Source of the DNA: JAHJQQ01 sp041739295
GTDB lineage: Bacteria > Pseudomonadota > Gammaproteobacteria > Thiohalobacterales > Thiohalobacteraceae
DNA: 8,759 nucleotides
Direction: 5' to 3'
NCBI GenBank assembly: GCA_041739295.1
Contig: JBGSOE010000105.1
Location: forward strand, 1-8,759
In this document: piece by piece, positions 1 through 8,110 of the stretch
Position numbering within the stretch: position 1 is the stretch's first letter
Layout of the letters: the number at the start of each line of letters is the position of its first letter
The notes under the pieces: model-generated
Told to the model about the DNA's origin: nothing
The model's database searches: none
Seen by the model: the letters and a program-made list of their open reading frames with translations, nothing else
Position numbers and translations under genes: made by a program

Positions 1-3000
1 GCGCGTTCGGCGCTGGTGACCGATGTCGACTTGATTGAAGAGCATCCGGACAGTTACACCTCAGAGACCAGCCGCCGGCATCGCTGGATACGCGGCGACT
101 GGCAGTTGGCCGGCTGGCTGCTCCCGCGCGTGCCCGGCCCCCCCGGTCCCCGTCCACACGGACCCAACGCAACCAAGAGCCGGCGCCAACCGAATCCGCT
201 CAGTGCCTTGTCGCTGTGGAAGATCTTCGACAACCTGCGCCGCAGCCTGGTGCCGCCGGCATTGCTGGTTTTACTGATGGGCGGTTGGCTGCTGGATGCG
301 GGCACGGCGTGGTTCTGGATGTTGCCGGTCGCGCTGGTGATGTTCTTGCCGCCGCTGCTGGGCGCCGTGGTCCAGTTTATCCGCAAGCCGGAAGAATCGG
401 ATTGGCAGGTGCACTTTATCTTGACCGGCAAATCCGTGGGTCGGCCGCTGGCACTCGCGGTGTTGAGCTTGGTGTTTTTACCCTACGACGCGTTGATCTG
501 TGTCGATGCGATCCTGCGCTCGTGGGTGCGGATGCTGTTCACGCGCCGCGGGTTGCTACTCTGGCAACTGCGTTCTTACACGATCCGCAACGCGCGCCGC
601 ACCCTCGTCGATTTTTTCCGCGAGATGTGGGTCGCGCCGATCCTGGCGCTGGCACTAGGCGCGTATTTGACCTGGGCGCCGTGGCAGACCCGCGCGCTGG
701 AGTGGTACGTCTGGGCGCCGGTCTTGTTGCTGTGGCTGATAGCGCCGATCGTCGGCTGGTGGATCAGTATGCCGCTGCGTGTGCCGGCACCCAATCTGTC
801 TGCTGCGCAACAGACTTTCCTGCGCACATCCGCGCGGCGCACCTGGCGCTACTTCGCAGAGTTCGTCGGCCCCGAGGACAATTGGCTGCCGCCGGATAAT
901 TTTCAGGAATACCCGCAACCGGTCATCGCCTCGCGTACCTCGCCGACGAACATCGGCATGGCGCTGCTGGCCGATTTGGCAGCGTACGATTTCGGCTACA
1001 TCGCCGCCGGAGAGTTTCTGCAGCGTATCGAGAACACCTTGGCCTCGATGGAAAAGCTGGAACGCTACCGCGGCCATTTTTACAACTGGTACGACACACG
1101 CACGCTGAAGCCATTGCACCCGCAATATGTCTCGTCGGTCGATAGCGGCAATCTGGCGGGCGGCTTGCTGACCCTGCAAGCCGGACTGATCGAGCTGAAG
1201 GACCAACCGATACTGTCGGTCAAGGCGTTTCAAGGCTTGCAGGACACCTTGCAGGTCCTGGCCGAACATGTGCCCGCATCACTCATGCCGGAGCTGGCGG
1301 ACAGGATCAAATCACTGCAAGACACCTTGCACTCACTCACCCTGTATGGCGCGTCACCGACACTGGCCGCCGCCGTGAACATGCTCGAAAAGATTCATCA
1401 CACGGCCGGGAAACTGGTGGCCTGGTTGCCTGCCGACTGTGACATCGATGGCGAACTCTATTATTGGGCACAGGCCTTCGACCGGCAATCCCGCGCACTG
1501 GAAGCTGATCTGCACGCGCTGGTGGCCGATCCGCGGCTATTGAACAACATCCCGACGCTGACGGAACTGGCCAGTCTGGGCAGCGCCGACACAGACGCGC
1601 CGCTGCAGAGCGGTGCGCCGCCTGGAATAAATCAGCCGGGAACAAATCATAAGCAGGCCGTCGAACGGCTCAGCGTCATCGATGACCTGGTGGAGCGTTG
1701 CGATGAACTGGCGACGATGGATTTTGAATTTCTCTACGATACCTCGCGCGGCCTGTTGAGCATCGGTTACGACGTCGGCGAACGGCGTCGCGATCCTGCT
1801 TGCTACGACTTGTTGGCCTCCGAGGCGCGACTGGCCAGCTTTATGCTGATCGCACAGGGGCAGGTTCCGCAGAAACATTGGTTCGCACTCGGCCGCCTGT
1901 TGACCAGTCATGGCGGCGACGTGAGCCTGATTTCGTGGAGCGGCTCGATGTTCGAGTACTTGATGCCGCAGTTGATCATGCCGAGTTACGCGAACACCTT
2001 GTTGGATCAGACCTGCACCGCCGCCGTTTCGCGGCAGATCGAATACGGCCGCCAACGCGCGGTGCCCTGGGGCATTTCCGAGTCCTGTTATAACGCCACC
2101 GATATGCACCAGGTCTATCAATATCGGGCCTTCGGTGTGCCGGGTCTGGGCTTCAAACGCGGACTGGGCGACGACTTGGTCATCGCGCCTTACGCCAGCG
2201 CACTGGCGCTGATGGTGCTGCCGCTGGAAGCGTGTCGCAACCTGCAGACGCTGGCCAGCAAGGGTTTTCTCGGCGACTATGGTTTTTACGAGGCGGTCGA
2301 TTACACGCCTTCGCGGGTACCGCGCGGTAAGCAGCATGCCGTCGTGCGTTCCTTCATGGCGCATCACCAAGGCATGAGCCTGCTGGCCTTTGCGCATGTC
2401 CTGCTCAACCAGTCGATGCAGCGCCGCTTCATGTCCGACCCGCTGGCGCGGGCGACGGAATTGTTGCTGCAAGAGCGGGTGCCGAAGAAAGGAGCGACCT
2501 TGCATCCGCACGCGGCCGAAGTGAGTGCCGCCGCGCGACCGGCCGCGACCGAAGCCGGCGCGATCATGCGCGTGTTCACCGACCCGAATACGCGCATACC
2601 CGAAGTGCACCTGTTATCCAACGGTCGCTATCACGTCATGGCCAATCATGCCGGCGGTGGTTACAGCCGCTGGCACGACCTGGCCGTCACCCGTTGGCGC
2701 GAGGACGCCACCATCGATGGCTGGGGTACGTTTATCTATCTGCGCGACACCGACTCTGGAAAGTATTGGTCGACGGCGTATCAACCGACACTGCGTAGCG
2801 CCGATCACTACGAAGCGATCTTCGTGCAGGCGCGCGCTGAATACCGGCGGCGCGATCAGGAGATCGAGGCGCACACCGAGATCAGCGTCTCGCCTGAGGA
2901 TGACGTCGAGATCCGCCGTGTCACCCTCACCAACCTGTCATCTGCTGCCCGTGAAATCGAGATCACGAGTTTCGCGGAAGTGGTGTTGGCGCCGTTGAAT

Positions 3001-6000
3001 GCCGACCTGGCCCATCGCGCGTTCAGCAACCTGTTCGTGCAAACCGAAATTCTCCCCGACCGACAGGCGATACTGTGCACGCGCCGACCGCGCACGCCGG
3101 GTGAGCAGGTACCGTGGATGTTCCATCTGTTGGCCGCACCCGGCGCGAATATCGATATGCCGTCGTACGAAACCGACCGTGCCCGCTTCATCGGCCGCGG
3201 CCGAACGGCGGCCAATCCGGTGGTATTGGATGACCGCAGCGGCGCATCTGCCTTGTCGAATACCGAGGGTTCGGTGCTCGATCCGATTGTGGCGATCCGC
3301 TGTACCTTGACGCTGTCGCCCGACGAATCGGCGGCGGTGCAGATCATCTCCGGTGTCGCGGACACGCGCGCGGCCGCGTTGGCACTGGTGGAGAAATATT
3401 GTGATCGGCACTTCGTCGAGCGGGCCTTCGAAATGGCCTGGTTCCAGAGTCAGGAAGTGCTGCGCCACCTCAACGTCACCGAGGCCGATGCGCAAGTCTA
3501 TGGTCGCCTGGCCAGCTCGGTTATCTATAGCACTGCTGCGCGGCGTGCGGCGTCCAGCGTCATTGCCCGCAACCAGCTGGGCCAGTCCGGGCTGTGGCGC
3601 TTCGCCGTCTCCGGCGATCTACCGATCGTGCTGCTGCGCATCGGTGATCTGAAACGCATCGACCTGGTTAAACAGGTGTTGCAGGCGCATGCCTATTGGC
3701 GAATGAAGGGCCTGACGGCGGACCTGGTGATCTTGAACGAGGATTTCTCCGGTTATCGGGCGGTGCTGCAAGATCAGATCATGGGGCTGATCAATGCGGG
3801 TCCCGAAGCGCAAATAATCGACAAACCGGGCGGCGTTTTCGTGCGGCGTGATGAAGAACTCTCCGAGGAGGACCGGGTGTTGTTCCAGAGCATCGCGCGT
3901 GTCGTGCTCACGGACAGCGCCGAATCGTTGGTCGAGCAAGTGGAACGCCGCGTGTCGGCTGAGCGTGTGCCGGAGAGGCTGGAGACAGTGCAGAAACCGG
4001 CCGCAGAAAAGGCCCATCCATTGGCGCCGCGCGAGCGTATTTTCAGCAATGGTCTGGGCGGCTTTACCCCCGACGGCCGCGAATATGTCGTCACCCTCGA
4101 GCCGGGACAAAACACGCCGGCACCGTGGGTCAATGTCATCGCCAGCCCGCACATCGGCACGGTCGTCAGCGAGAGCGGCGGCGCCTATACCTGGGTTGAA
4201 AACGCGCACGAATTCCGCCTCACGCCTTGGCACAACGATCCGCTGAGCGACAGCAGTGGTGAGGCGGTCTATATCCGCGATGAGGACAGCGGTGCGTTCT
4301 GGTCGCCGACACCGTTGCCGGCCCGCGGCAAGTCCGGCTATGTGTGTCGGCACGGCTTTGGTTATAGCGTGTTCGAACATTACGAGGCCGGCATTTCCTC
4401 GGAACTGTTTACCTACGTCGCCATGGACGCGCCGGTGAAGTTCGTGGTGGTGAAGCTGCGCAACCATTCGGGGCGCACGCGGCAGTTATCGTTGACCGGC
4501 TATTGGGAACTGGTGCTCGGTGAATGGCGCCATGCCAACCTGATGCACATCGTGACCGAAAAAGATCCGCACACCGGCGCGCTGTTTGCGCGTAACCCGT
4601 TCGGCCGCGAATGCGCCAATCGCGTCGTCTTTGCCCATGTCAACTATGTAGGTCTCAGCGAACGCGCGCGGTCGTTGACCGGAAATCGTGCGGAATTCAT
4701 TGGCCGCAATGGCACGCTGGCCAACCCGGCAGCGCTGCGCCGCGCGCGGTTGTCGGGCAAGACCGGTGCCGGGCTCGATCCGTGCGCCGCCCTACAAACG
4801 CAGATCGAACTGGCAGAGGGGCAGGAGCGCGAGATCGTGTTTATCTTCGGCGCGGCCCGCGACAGCAATGAAGCGCAGTATTTTATCCAGCGCTTCGGCG
4901 GACGGGCGGGCGCACGCCAGGCATTGGACGCGGTGTGGGAATATTGGAATCACACCTTGGGCGCGGTGCATGTGGAAACACCGGATACCGCGCTGGACGT
5001 CATGGCCAACGGCTGGTTGCTCTACCAGACACTGTCGTGTCGGATGTGGGGCCGCAGTGGTTATTATCAGTCCGGCGGTGCCTACGGCTTCCGCGATCAA
5101 TTGCAAGACAGCATGGCGCTGATCCACACGACACCCTGGCTCGCCCGCGAACAGATGCTCCGCTGTGCCGAACGGCAATTCCTCCAGGGTGATGTGCAAC
5201 ACTGGTGGCATCCGCCCAACGGACAAGGCGTGCGCACGCATTTCTCCGATGACTATCTGTGGCTGCCGTATGCCACCTGTCGCTATGTGCTGGCTACCGG
5301 CGATACCGGCGTGCTCGACGAGTCGGTCCATTTTCTGGAGGGCCGCGCGTTGAATCCGGAAGAGGAGGCGTATTACGACCTGCCGAAACGTTCGGCTGAA
5401 GCGGCCAGCCTCTATGAACATTGTGTGCGTGCCATCAAATATGGCTTGCGCTTCGGCGTGCATCAGTTGCCGTTGATGGGTTGCGGCGATTGGAACGACG
5501 GCATGAATCTCGTCGGTAAAGACGGCAAGGGCGAGAGCGTCTGGCTGGCGTGGTTTCTGTACGAAAACCTGCAGCTGTTTTCCGGCCTGGCGCGTAGCCG
5601 GGACGATACAGTCTTTGCCGAGGTTTGCAGCGAACAGGCTGCGCTGCTGCGCGAGAATATAGAGGCCAATGCCTGGGATGGCGGTTGGTATCGACGCGCC
5701 TATTTCGACGATGGTACCCCGCTGGGCTCGTCCGAAAACGACGAATGTCAGATCGATTCGATCAGTCAGAGTTGGGCGGTCATTTCCGGTGGCGGCGATC
5801 CCACACGTGCCCGCCAGGCGATGGCGGCGGTGGACAAACATTTAGTGCGACGTGATGCGCAGCTGATTCAACTGCTGGACCCACCCTTCGATAAATCAGC
5901 ACTCGAGCCGGGTTACATCAAGGGCTACGTGCCCGGTGTGCGTGAAAACGGTGGTCAATATACCCATGCCGCAATTTGGACCACGACGGCGTTTGCCCTG

Positions 6001-6480
6001 CTGGGCGATCGGGAGCGCGCATGGGAATTGTTCGCCATGCTCAATCCCATCCATCACGGTAGTCAGCCGGAGACGATGCAGCGCTACAAGGTCGAGCCCT
6101 ACGTCATGTGCGCGGATATCTACGGTGCGCCACCACATACCAGTCGCGGCGGTTGGACCTGGTACACCGGGGCGGCGGGGTGGATGTACCGGCTGATGGT
6201 GGAAACGCTGCTAGGCCTGCAGTTGGAAGTGGATCATCTGCGCATCGTGCCCTGCATCCCGACCCATTGGAATGCGTATAAAATCCATTACCGCTATCGC
6301 GAGACCGTCTACCACATCAGCATCAAGCGTGTCGCTGAGCAGTCGGAGTCCATAATCCGCGTAACGGTGGACGGTGCTCTCGTGAAAGGCGCTGGCGTGG
6401 ACGGGGCAGGGCGACCGCAAGGCCTAGTCCCTCTTGTTGACGATCGCCGTGAGCACTATGTCGTGATGGAGTTGAGCTAA
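1..6480 (+). CDS. ndvB: Cyclic beta-1,2-glucan synthase (NdvB/ChvB family), 5' partial
   Basis: This is the C-terminal 2,159 residues of an inner-membrane enzyme that builds cyclic beta-1,2-glucan from UDP-glucose for the periplasm. The frame is open to base 1; GTG at 16 lies inside conserved sequence (ALVTDVDLIEEHP) and is not the start. Residues below count from base 1. The end of the GT84 domain is at 1-40, with the RRHRW form of the (Q/R)xxRW motif at 25-29 and RGDWQ after it. About five hydrophobic segments lie at 83-101, 103-123, 147-175, 210-230 and 233-257. The middle glycoamylase-like/cyclization domain (PF10091 type; GH189 in CAZy) covers roughly 265-840, with WGISES at 690-695 and GFYEAVDYT from 761. 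A GH94-like beta-sandwich unit spans about 855-1310, then a full GH94 unit from about 1346 to the end, with YGFRDQLQD at 1695-1703, GDWNDG at 1829-1834 (second Asp, D1833, the predicted general acid) and HTSRGGWTWYTG at 2046-2057. Family members have about 2,800 residues, so roughly 650-750 are missing upstream. No frameshift is seen. The family call is very secure; the product's ring size and export are not visible. Confidence 0.96.
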   Translation, partial: ARSALVTDVDLIEEHPDSYTSETSRRHRWIRGDWQLAGWLLPRVPGPPGPRPHGPNATKSRRQPNPLSALSLWKIFDNLRRSLVPPALLVLLMGGWLLDAGTAWFWMLPVALVMFLPPLLGAVVQFIRKPEESDWQVHFILTGKSVGRPLALAVLSLVFLPYDALICVDAILRSWVRMLFTRRGLLLWQLRSYTIRNARRTLVDFFREMWVAPILALALGAYLTWAPWQTRALEWYVWAPVLLLWLIAPIVGWWISMPLRVPAPNLSAAQQTFLRTSARRTWRYFAEFVGPEDNWLPPDNFQEYPQPVIASRTSPTNIGMALLADLAAYDFGYIAAGEFLQRIENTLASMEKLERYRGHFYNWYDTRTLKPLHPQYVSSVDSGNLAGGLLTLQAGLIELKDQPILSVKAFQGLQDTLQVLAEHVPASLMPELADRIKSLQDTLHSLTLYGASPTLAAAVNMLEKIHHTAGKLVAWLPADCDIDGELYYWAQAFDRQSRALEADLHALVADPRLLNNIPTLTELASLGSADTDAPLQSGAPPGINQPGTNHKQAVERLSVIDDLVERCDELATMDFEFLYDTSRGLLSIGYDVGERRRDPACYDLLASEARLASFMLIAQGQVPQKHWFALGRLLTSHGGDVSLISWSGSMFEYLMPQLIMPSYANTLLDQTCTAAVSRQIEYGRQRAVPWGISESCYNATDMHQVYQYRAFGVPGLGFKRGLGDDLVIAPYASALALMVLPLEACRNLQTLASKGFLGDYGFYEAVDYTPSRVPRGKQHAVVRSFMAHHQGMSLLAFAHVLLNQSMQRRFMSDPLARATELLLQERVPKKGATLHPHAAEVSAAARPAATEAGAIMRVFTDPNTRIPEVHLLSNGRYHVMANHAGGGYSRWHDLAVTRWREDATIDGWGTFIYLRDTDSGKYWSTAYQPTLRSADHYEAIFVQARAEYRRRDQEIEAHTEISVSPEDDVEIRRVTLTNLSSAAREIEITSFAEVVLAPLNADLAHRAFSNLFVQTEILPDRQAILCTRRPRTPGEQVPWMFHLLAAPGANIDMPSYETDRARFIGRGRTAANPVVLDDRSGASALSNTEGSVLDPIVAIRCTLTLSPDESAAVQIISGVADTRAAALALVEKYCDRHFVERAFEMAWFQSQEVLRHLNVTEADAQVYGRLASSVIYSTAARRAASSVIARNQLGQSGLWRFAVSGDLPIVLLRIGDLKRIDLVKQVLQAHAYWRMKGLTADLVILNEDFSGYRAVLQDQIMGLINAGPEAQIIDKPGGVFVRRDEELSEEDRVLFQSIARVVLTDSAESLVEQVERRVSAERVPERLETVQKPAAEKAHPLAPRERIFSNGLGGFTPDGREYVVTLEPGQNTPAPWVNVIASPHIGTVVSESGGAYTWVENAHEFRLTPWHNDPLSDSSGEAVYIRDEDSGAFWSPTPLPARGKSGYVCRHGFGYSVFEHYEAGISSELFTYVAMDAPVKFVVVKLRNHSGRTRQLSLTGYWELVLGEWRHANLMHIVTEKDPHTGALFARNPFGRECANRVVFAHVNYVGLSERARSLTGNRAEFIGRNGTLANPAALRRARLSGKTGAGLDPCAALQTQIELAEGQEREIVFIFGAARDSNEAQYFIQRFGGRAGARQALDAVWEYWNHTLGAVHVETPDTALDVMANGWLLYQTLSCRMWGRSGYYQSGGAYGFRDQLQDSMALIHTTPWLAREQMLRCAERQFLQGDVQHWWHPPNGQGVRTHFSDDYLWLPYATCRYVLATGDTGVLDESVHFLEGRALNPEEEAYYDLPKRSAEAASLYEHCVRAIKYGLRFGVHQLPLMGCGDWNDGMNLVGKDGKGESVWLAWFLYENLQLFSGLARSRDDTVFAEVCSEQAALLRENIEANAWDGGWYRRAYFDDGTPLGSSENDECQIDSISQSWAVISGGGDPTRARQAMAAVDKHLVRRDAQLIQLLDPPFDKSALEPGYIKGYVPGVRENGGQYTHAAIWTTTAFALLGDRERAWELFAMLNPIHHGSQPETMQRYKVEPYVMCADIYGAPPHTSRGGWTWYTGAAGWMYRLMVETLLGLQLEVDHLRIVPCIPTHWNAYKIHYRYRETVYHISIKRVAEQSESIIRVTVDGALVKGAGVDGAGRPQGLVPLVDDRREHYVVMELS

Positions 6481-6751
6481 CGTCATTCTGATACGAGTAT
6501 ATGCCTAGGGTGCTTCTGATTAAAAACAAACTCGTCATTCCGGCATGCGCCGGAATGACGAATTGATCAGAGTTTTCCTAGGCTTGTTCCTCCAGCACGA
6601 TCGGTACGGTGTTTGTAACTTCCAAGCAATATATTCGGTACAATAACGCATATACAATCAGCGGGTCACATGCATCATCCTCGGGTCATCGTTTACACTG
6701 CTACGGACAACAACCTTTACCTGGACATAGCAATTGATCCCTGACGAGACT
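6481..6751. other. Intergenic region between ndvB and the PDC-domain gene
   Basis: No gene is seen on either strand. The first third carries a palindromic repeat element (listed separately). The rest is AT-richer than the genes around it. It contains -10-like hexamers TATATT (6630-6635), TACAAT (6639-6644) and TATACA (6651-6656), so a promoter for the downstream gene is plausible. The best -35-like hexamer, TTGTAA at 6613-6618, is 11 or 20 bases from the nearest two, so no well-spaced pair can be named. CGGGTCA occurs twice, at 6662-6668 and 6682-6688, exactly 20 bases apart, which is about two helical turns; this could be a pair of regulator half-sites or chance. Confidence 0.6.
6504..6582. 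repeat. Palindromic repeat element, single-core copy (MITE/REP-like)
   Basis: The 79-bp unit starts and ends with CCTAGG. The ends are imperfect inverted repeats: CCTAGGGTGCTTCTGAT on the left and, read on the other strand, CCTAGGAAAACTCTGAT on the right. The centre is a perfect hairpin: arm CGTCATTCCGGC at 6533-6544, ATGC loop, and the complementary arm at 6549-6560. The same core and the same TCTGAT end motif recur at 8448-8565, so this is a dispersed family rather than a one-off. It begins 23 bases after the ndvB stop codon and could stop transcription or protect the 3' end of that mRNA. It has no T-run, so it is not a standard rho-independent terminator. It encodes no protein; any mobility would depend on a transposase supplied elsewhere. 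Confidence 0.85.
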
Positions 6752-7699
6752 ATGGAAGCCTCCTGGAAAGACAGTATCTATCGGCAGCGTGAAGAGCTGG
6801 CGCGGATGCTGCGCGAGCCGCTCGCGCAGTTGGCTAAGCAATGCATATCGGTTTGGGGTGATCGGGAACGTCTTAATGAGCTACTGCTGGATGGCTTCTC
6901 CAGCATTCCGTATTGCTCGTCCCTGTATGTCCTTGGCACCGACGCTGTACAGATCAGTGACAACATTAGCAGTACAGGACTCATGCCCGGGCACTATCAG
7001 CGGAATCGCGCCGAACGTCCCTATATGCAGGAGCAAATACCGGCGTGGGGGTTTCTGTTGTCGGACGCCTACATCAGCCTGGCTGGGCAACGGCCCTCGC
7101 TGACGGCGTTGCAAATTGTCGCCTCCGATGTGGAGACACTTGGATATCTGGGTGCCGATTTCGATCTGCGCAGTCTGCCGGTGACCTCAGTGCTGTATCA
7201 AGAGCCAGGTGTCTGGCGACAGGTGAAGGGCGATCCGGCTATCCGGAGCACCTTGTTTCAGCAGACCCGGGTTGAGAGCCCAATGGACCGCAATATGCAG
7301 ATGGCGCTATCCATCCTGGAGGAACTGCTCACAGAACGCGGCATTTTCCAGTGCCAGATCCACTTCTCGAGCAGTCAGGCTACTATCTGGACGATTGATG
7401 ATCCACTACGTTATCGCATCCTCGATCATGAGGTGCTCAAGGATCCGGACATCTGTCTGGTGTACCCGCCGCGACCTTATCCCAGCGATGCGAAGATTCC
7501 ACAGGCAGACATCGCTCGAATCCTGGATGGCATGCAGGCGTTGCGCTTGGTCGATAAGACTATTTATCTGCGTACAGCCTCGATTAATATCTACAACGGT
7601 TTAGTGAGCCTTACCTTTTCCTGCGATGGTTCGCACTATATGCCCTACGATGAGTTTCTCACCAAGGGCGCTGCCTTCTGGTCCGGAGTGCCCGGGTAA
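6752..7699 (+). CDS. PDC (Cache-like) sensor domain-containing protein
   Basis: The 315-residue product resembles bacterial PDC sensor domain proteins. The N-terminal half (about residues 15-150) has the expected order: a charged helix, a CSSLYVLG strand near residue 55, a GHYQRNRAERPYM segment near 80, GFLLSDAYIS, LTALQIV, and LGYLGADFDLRSLP near 130-143. In this fold family the domain binds small ligands, commonly outside the membrane as part of chemoreceptors or histidine kinases. Here I see no signal peptide, transmembrane helix or attached output domain, so it should be cytoplasmic. The C-terminal half (about 150-315) is well behaved as a protein but I do not recognise it. ATG at 6752 was chosen because it is the first ATG; TTG at 6734 would add six residues, and neither has a strong Shine-Dalgarno sequence (GACGAG lies close before the ATG). 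It is flanked by 271- and 417-bp gaps and so is probably transcribed alone. The ligand and partner are unknown. Confidence 0.8.
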   Translation: MEASWKDSIYRQREELARMLREPLAQLAKQCISVWGDRERLNELLLDGFSSIPYCSSLYVLGTDAVQISDNISSTGLMPGHYQRNRAERPYMQEQIPAWGFLLSDAYISLAGQRPSLTALQIVASDVETLGYLGADFDLRSLPVTSVLYQEPGVWRQVKGDPAIRSTLFQQTRVESPMDRNMQMALSILEELLTERGIFQCQIHFSSSQATIWTIDDPLRYRILDHEVLKDPDICLVYPPRPYPSDAKIPQADIARILDGMQALRLVDKTIYLRTASINIYNGLVSLTFSCDGSHYMPYDEFLTKGAAFWSGVPG

Positions 7700-7794
7700 C
7701 CAAATCGGCGCTCAGAAAATTTGAATCGCCCAGTGCGCTTGCAAGGTTGCTCTGCACGTTGTTAATCGGAGTTTTCTGGGATTAAGAGTCCGCA

Positions 7795-8073
7795 GTGAAG
7801 CCAGCGCGCAACATAACGATATTTTCAACTGAACGTTATCTCGAGTCAGAGTCATTTGTTTCTTCCATAGGCAGAGCCGGATATGACGACATAACGAAAA
7901 AATGCTCCTGGTCGTCAGCAGACCATGCTCGAATTAATATGCTACTGAATATAGTTGTAGCTATTCGTGAGAATAGGTGTACATTGTCCGCATTGCAGTA
8001 CAGTTCTAGTCGTCAGTCCGGAAGCCCTCCCGTTTTTCTCGTGGTAACTCCCGCAATGAATGTTTCTGAATAA
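7795..8073 (+). CDS. Doubtful small ORF, hypothetical 92-residue protein
   Basis: The frame opens with GTG, 6 to 7 bases after a weak AAGAG motif, and ends with TAA. The product is serine-rich and soluble-looking, and I recognise no family in it. Its codons are much more AT-rich at third positions than those of ndvB or the PDC-domain gene. It overlaps the candidate csp promoter and leader, which argues that the open frame is accidental. It is listed because the length is notable for this otherwise gene-free stretch. It may equally be a short acquired gene, a decayed gene or noncoding leader. Confidence 0.22.
   Translation: MKPARNITIFSTERYLESESFVSSIGRAGYDDITKKCSWSSADHARINMLLNIVVAIRENRCTLSALQYSSSRQSGSPPVFLVVTPAMNVSE
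7955..7983 (+). promoter_or_regulatory. Candidate sigma-70-type promoter for the cold-shock gene
   Basis: TTGTAG (7955-7960) and TGTACA (7978-7983) are separated by exactly 17 bases, each sharing four of six bases with consensus. Transcription from here would start near 7990 and give a leader of about 125 bases before the csp start codon, a length typical of cspA-type mRNAs. The spacer contains the perfect inverted repeat CTATTC-GTGA-GAATAG (7961-7976), which could be an operator or a structure in overlapping transcripts. The match to consensus is modest, so this is only a candidate. Confidence 0.3.
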
Positions 8074-8075
8074 AC

Positions 8076-8089
8076 TGCAATCTATTGCA
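8076..8089. repeat. Short palindrome TGCAAT-CT-ATTGCA in the csp leader
   Basis: Two perfect 6-base arms are separated by CT, ending 27 bases before the csp start codon. In RNA a two-base loop is strained, so a protein-binding site in DNA or a slightly opened hairpin is more likely than a tight stem. Being just upstream of the ribosome-binding site, it is placed to affect csp expression, but chance occurrence in AT-rich DNA is possible. Confidence 0.35.
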
Positions 8090-8106
8090 ATTCAACATTA
8101 ATATAT

Positions 8107-8110
8107 GGAG
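8107..8110 (+). promoter_or_regulatory. Shine-Dalgarno sequence of the cold-shock gene
   Basis: GGAG lies six bases before ATG at 8117, an ideal spacing. This decides the start: the in-frame ATG at 8105 overlaps the GGAG itself, has no Shine-Dalgarno sequence of its own, and would add four residues (MEYY) not seen in CspA-family proteins. Confidence 0.85.

Noticed and set aside
1537..2610. Long minus-strand open frame (357 codons) opposite ndvB
   Set aside because: It lies entirely opposite strongly conserved cyclization-domain sequence; GC-rich third positions commonly create such shadow frames, and the product is not recognisable.
3619..4467. Minus-strand open frame (282 codons) opposite the GH94-like units
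   Set aside because: Same situation: it overlaps verified coding sequence and shows no family resemblance.
4792..5841. Minus-strand open frame (349 codons) opposite the GH94 domain
   Set aside because: It is antisense to the catalytic GH94 region with its GDWNDG motif, has no recognisable motif and no ribosome-binding context, so it is a shadow frame.
16..6480. GTG at 16 as the true start of the glucan synthase
   Set aside because: The frame is open upstream to base 1, and the residues on both sides (ALVTDVDLIEEHP, then RRHRW) are conserved interior sequence of the GT84 domain, not an N-terminus.
6613..6644. TTGTAA with TATATT or TACAAT as a promoter for the PDC-domain gene
   Set aside because: The spacers are 11 and 20 bases, outside the normal 16-19 range, so no pair can be supported.
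7701..7730. Possible H-type pseudoknot (CAAAT/ATTTG interleaved with GGCG/CGCC) after the PDC-domain gene
   Set aside because: The helices are only 5 and 4 pairs and one is AU-rich; such interleaving arises easily by chance and nothing else supports a function.
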